A stretch of DNA of 64,000 nt from Aliiruegeria sabulilitoris (GTDB lineage Bacteria; Pseudomonadota; Alphaproteobacteria; Rhodobacterales; Rhodobacteraceae): assembly GCF_001558155.1 (NCBI RefSeq), contig NZ_LOAS01000019.1:1-64000 (forward strand), in the 5' to 3' direction. Both the position numbers and the translations under genes were made by a program. This document shows positions 61,145 through 64,000 of the stretch, in pieces (position 1 is the first letter of the stretch; every line of letters begins with the position of its first letter). The notes beneath the pieces were generated by a model that did not search any database, was not told the origin of the DNA, and saw only the letters and a program-made list of their open reading frames with translations.

Positions 61145-62833
61145 TCATTCCGCCGCTACAGGCGCCGGGCCATAGACCCGCGATTTGCGTTCGCCCAGGT
61201 TTCGGCAAACGATGATCACCGGCAGCAACCCGACCGCGACCAGCACCAGGCTCGGCACCGCCGCGCCGTCGAGGCGTTCGTCGGCGGCAAGTCGGTGGGC
61301 CTGCACGGCGAGCGTGTCGAAGTTGAAGGGGCGCATGATGAGCGTTGCCGGCAACTCCTTCATCGTATCGACGAAGACGATGAGCAGCCCCGTCAGCACC
61401 GAGGGCCGCAGGATCGGCACATGCACCCGGCGCAACATCTCCAGCGGTGGTTTGCCGAGGGTGCGGGTGACGGAGTCCACATTTGGGTGGATCGTGCCGA
61501 GGCCGCTGTCATAGGCATTCAGCGCGGCGGCCATGAAACGGACCATGTAGGCGATCACCAGCAGCCAGATCGAGCCGGTGAAGAGCAGGCCCGTGGAGAG
61601 CCCGAATGTCGCCCGCATCCAGGCGTCGAGCGTGTTGTCGAGCGCGGCGAAGGGCACCAGCAGGCCCACGGCGATGACCCCGCCGGGCACGGCGTATCCG
61701 ACGCGCGAGACATGCCCGGCAAGGCTCGACACCCGCCCGGGCCAGAGCCGTTGCCGGAAGCCGATCAGGATCGCTCCCAGCACAGTCAGCAGGGCCGCTG
61801 TCGTGGCAAGGATCACCGTGTTGCGGGTAAAACGCAGGTACCGCTCGGAGAAGAGCGACTGCTCCGAGTCCATCCCCATCAGCAAGAGCAGCACCAGCGG
61901 CAACGCGAAGCCGAAAAGCACCGGCAGGCCACAAAGCGCCATGGCGCCCCATTTCTGCAGGCCGGTCAGTTGGGTTGGCGGCAGGCGTTCAAAGCGTTTG
62001 CCGGCCCCGTGATGGCGCGCGGCGCCGCGTTGGATGCGCTCCAGGATCGCCAGCAGCAGGGCAAAGGCCAGAAGGCAGAGCGCGAGTTGCGCCGCCGCGG
62101 CCCGGTCGGCCATGGTGAACCAGGAGGTGTAGATGCCGGTGGCGAAGGTCTGGACGGAGAAATAGGAGACGGTGCCGTAATCGGCGATGGTTTCCATCAC
62201 GGCCAGCAGCACGCCGCCGGCAATGGCAGGCCGCGCCATGGGCAGAGAGACACGCAGGAAGGCGTACCAGGGCCCGCGACCGAGCGCGCGGGCGGCGAGG
62301 AAGGCCGTGGCGCTTTGCTGCAGGAAAGCCGCGCGGGCGAGCAGGTAGACGTAAGGATAAAGTACCAGAATCAACATGATAGCCGCGCCCTCGACCGAAC
62401 GGATCTCGGGGAACCAGTAGTCGCGCGGTCCCAAGCCCGTGACGTCGCGCAGTAGGCTTTGCACCGCGCCGGGATGGTCGAGGAAATCGGTATAGGCATA
62501 GCCCATCACGTAGGCCGGGAAAGCCATCGGAAGGGCGAGGCCGATCTCGAAGAAGCGCGCGCCGGGAAAGCGTGTCATCGTCACCAGCCAGGCCGCGCCG
62601 GTGCCGATGGCGGCAGTGCCCAGGGCGACAATTACCACCAGTTTCAACGTGGTAGCGGAATAGGTCCAGAGCACGGTGTCGGCGAGATGCCGGAAGGTGT
62701 CGGTCGAGCCGAAGGCCGCGGCAACAGCCACGGCCAGCATCGGCAGAAAACATAAGGCCGCAACGAAAAGCGCCCCTCCGCGCAGGAGGCCGGTCGCAAG
62801 TCGCTCGGGCAGGGTAAAGGGGCGCAAGCTCAT
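61145..62833 (-). CDS. Fe3+ ABC transporter permease (fused two-domain)
   Basis: A 562-residue permease with about 12 helices in two homologous halves. Each half has an EAA-like loop: AARALGRGPWYAFLRVSLPMARPAIAGG and SVTRTLGKPPLEMLRRVHVPILRPSVLTG. ALPMAFPAYVMGYAYTDFLD and AVPGGVIAVGLLVPFAALDN are FbpB/SfuB hallmarks. It works with the Fe3+-binding protein encoded at 58821; the ATPase is not in the window. Start at 62833 (MSLRPFTLPERLA); an upstream ATG would add non-conserved sequence. Confidence 0.93.
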   Translation of the reverse strand: MSLRPFTLPERLATGLLRGGALFVAALCFLPMLAVAVAAAFGSTDTFRHLADTVLWTYSATTLKLVVIVALGTAAIGTGAAWLVTMTRFPGARFFEIGLALPMAFPAYVMGYAYTDFLDHPGAVQSLLRDVTGLGPRDYWFPEIRSVEGAAIMLILVLYPYVYLLARAAFLQQSATAFLAARALGRGPWYAFLRVSLPMARPAIAGGVLLAVMETIADYGTVSYFSVQTFATGIYTSWFTMADRAAAAQLALCLLAFALLLAILERIQRGAARHHGAGKRFERLPPTQLTGLQKWGAMALCGLPVLFGFALPLVLLLLMGMDSEQSLFSERYLRFTRNTVILATTAALLTVLGAILIGFRQRLWPGRVSSLAGHVSRVGYAVPGGVIAVGLLVPFAALDNTLDAWMRATFGLSTGLLFTGSIWLLVIAYMVRFMAAALNAYDSGLGTIHPNVDSVTRTLGKPPLEMLRRVHVPILRPSVLTGLLIVFVDTMKELPATLIMRPFNFDTLAVQAHRLAADERLDGAAVPSLVLVAVGLLPVIIVCRNLGERKSRVYGPAPVAAE

Positions 62834-63452
62834 GGTGAGCGTTTTTATCGGATTTTGATCGGGGCGGAAATCGGAAATCGTGCGGCGGTTCTGCGAGAGG
62901 TCGGAACGGTGTGGGCTGGTTGTGAGCGGACAGGCGTTCGGCCCCATTTTCGACCGCAGAACCGGTCGGATTTGTACAAATCCCGGTCAGGAGTGACCGA
63001 AATTCCGGTCGTTCTTGTACCTGGGGGAGCGGTTTGGGCGCTGTTGACGGTCGAAACGGCTGGAAACGGGCGGTCGAGTCGCTTTTTCGGTCGTTTCAGT
63101 ACGGGGTTTCGACCGAAAGAACGACCAATTTGCTTGCGGGCCGACCAGACCGGGAGACCAGTTTGCAAATCGGCCAGTCGATTCTGCGGAGGTGGACCGG
63201 ACATTCGGCGAAGGGAGGGCGCGGTCCGGTCAGCGGACGTTCCCGCCGTTCATGGCAAGCGGCCGCGCGTCGGCTTCCTGCGCATTCCGGACACTTAGCC
63301 GATTTCGGCAATGGCAGCTTTAGAGACAAAGCAAGGCGGAGGCAAAGGACTACCCGAAATTTCGTTCTGTTTGATCGGAATCATGGACAGCTTTGCCAAA
63401 TCTGTCAGTCTAACTTGAGGCTTTGGCTCTTCCTGCAATAATCGGATTGCGG
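62834..63452. other. GGTC/GACC-dense intergenic region
   Basis: 619 bp without a convincing gene, although a 147-codon frame is open from 62855. Between about 62941 and 63240 I count eight GGTC and eight GACC, about seven times expectation, in both orientations. They can form many small hairpins. The permease promoter (minus) and ankyrin gene promoter (plus) must be within the interval. Confidence 0.5.
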
Positions 63453-64000
63453 ATGATGTTCCGGCACCTAACCCCACACTTGCGCATCGCTGTCGCTGCT
63501 TTCTTTGTAATCCTGACCGGCATCCCGGCTCTTTCGCAGCGTAGCCCTATCGAATTGGCCATACTGGACCGAGATCTTGAGGCGGTCGAACGACTCCTCG
63601 AAGAAGGTGCACCTCCCAAGGCGATTTACGATGCGATCTATGTCGGAAGCAGTGAGATTGTCGAACTGCTCCTGGATGCAGGCATTGATCCCAATTTCGC
63701 TGATGGTGCGCCGCTCCGAGAGGCTGCCAGAGAGGGCAAACTCGAGATTGTGCGCCTGCTTCTCGAGCGAGGCGCTGATCCTGACGCCCCCAATCCCGGC
63801 GGGTTGACTGCGCTCTATCTGGCGATCTCTCGTGGGCATATCGAAGTTGCCGAACATCTGATCGGGATTGGCGCCAGCGTTGATACTGAAACGCTGATCA
63901 GGGCTGCGCGCAACGGCGACACCGGTGTTCTGCAACTGCTCGTCAATGCTGGCCTCGACATCAATGAGGGCGATGGGTCGACGGCGCTCATGCAAGCGGC
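63453..64000 (+). CDS. Secreted ankyrin-repeat protein (3' end outside window)
   Basis: The frame is open for 182 codons to the window edge. A signal peptide (HLRIAVAAFFVILTGIPALS) is followed by ankyrin repeats. LDAGIDPNFADG, APLREAAREGKLEIVRLLLE, RGADPDAPNPGGLTALYLAI and SRGHIEVAEHLIGIGASVD show the repeat consensus, about five copies visible. ATG at 63453 or 63456. Periplasmic ankyrin proteins act in protein-protein contact; the partner is unknown. The C-terminus is missing. Confidence 0.85.
   Translation, partial: MMFRHLTPHLRIAVAAFFVILTGIPALSQRSPIELAILDRDLEAVERLLEEGAPPKAIYDAIYVGSSEIVELLLDAGIDPNFADGAPLREAAREGKLEIVRLLLERGADPDAPNPGGLTALYLAISRGHIEVAEHLIGIGASVDTETLIRAARNGDTGVLQLLVNAGLDINEGDGSTALMQA

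Noticed and set aside
62855-63298. A 147-codon plus-strand frame
   Set aside because: Composition is dominated by the GGTC/GACC motif array, and no protein family or ribosome site is visible.
1-64000. CRISPR arrays, tRNA or rRNA genes, insertion sequences with transposase
   Set aside because: None recognised on reading both strands; a covariance-model scan would be needed to exclude small RNAs.

Overview
This 64 kb window is chromosomal DNA of a Rhodobacterales alphaproteobacterium, most likely of the marine roseobacter group. The base composition is GC-rich with strongly GC-biased third codon positions. Typical gene sets are a tetrameric sarcosine oxidase locus (soxBDAG), ccmI, fused siroheme synthase, DUF1289/DUF2849/DUF934/DUF938 genes, a TRAP dicarboxylate system and an alphaproteobacterial infC. 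The genus cannot be resolved from the sequence. No tRNA, rRNA, CRISPR array or transposase-bearing insertion sequence was recognised.

Layout. 1-4.3 kb: one end of an integrative element inserted at the 5' end of dusA. It carries a tyrosine integrase, two small genes, an excisionase/AlpA-like DNA-binding protein and a primase-helicase that runs off the left edge. 4.3-7.6 kb: dusA, then (minus strand) ccmI, ruvX and a DUF1289 gene. 7.9-13.7 kb: soxBDAG, with two extra genes between soxB and soxD. 13.8-18.9 kb: a hydrolase/TPR gene with a GSCFA gene, Fe superoxide dismutase, RarD-like permease and a LOG-family nucleotide hydrolase. 19-28.2 kb: LysM protein, mlaF-mlaE-alr, a secreted monooxygenase-fold protein, dnaB, pyrE and pyrC. 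28.3-36.3 kb: urease (ureDABCEFG) with five or six non-urease genes interspersed. 36.3-44.6 kb: conserved unknowns, a methyltransferase, a frameshifted YeeE/YedE gene, arginase, DUF938, infC with a non-AUG start, an Ala/Glu/Thr repeat protein and amylosucrase. 44.7-50.8 kb: a six-gene sulfate-assimilation operon (cysG-DUF2849-cysI-cysH-DUF934-fpr) with a divergent Lrp-type regulator. 50.9-58.7 kb: cytochrome P450 and dctB-dctD-dctPQM. 58.8-64 kb: Fe3+ ABC transporter binding protein and permease separated by a sulfotransferase, then a truncated ankyrin-repeat gene.

How the genes fit together. Arginase makes urea and urease splits it, so this stretch can recover nitrogen from arginine; sarcosine oxidase feeds methylamine or creatine-derived carbon into glycine and the folate pool. 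The cys operon supplies siroheme, reductases and a ferredoxin-NADP reductase as electron source. DctB/DctD probably control DctPQM through two tandem dyads 33 bp apart. However, DctD lacks the Walker A lysine and the sigma54-contacting GAFTGA loop, so classical sigma54 activation is doubtful.

Structures beyond genes. Several intergenic regions carry members of a modular palindromic repeat family (about 5.3, 17.3, 27.0, 33.3, 38.8 and 50.9 kb). A 300 bp stretch near 63 kb is unusually dense in GGTC/GACC. Candidate operators, an attenuator-like leader and several terminators are described individually.
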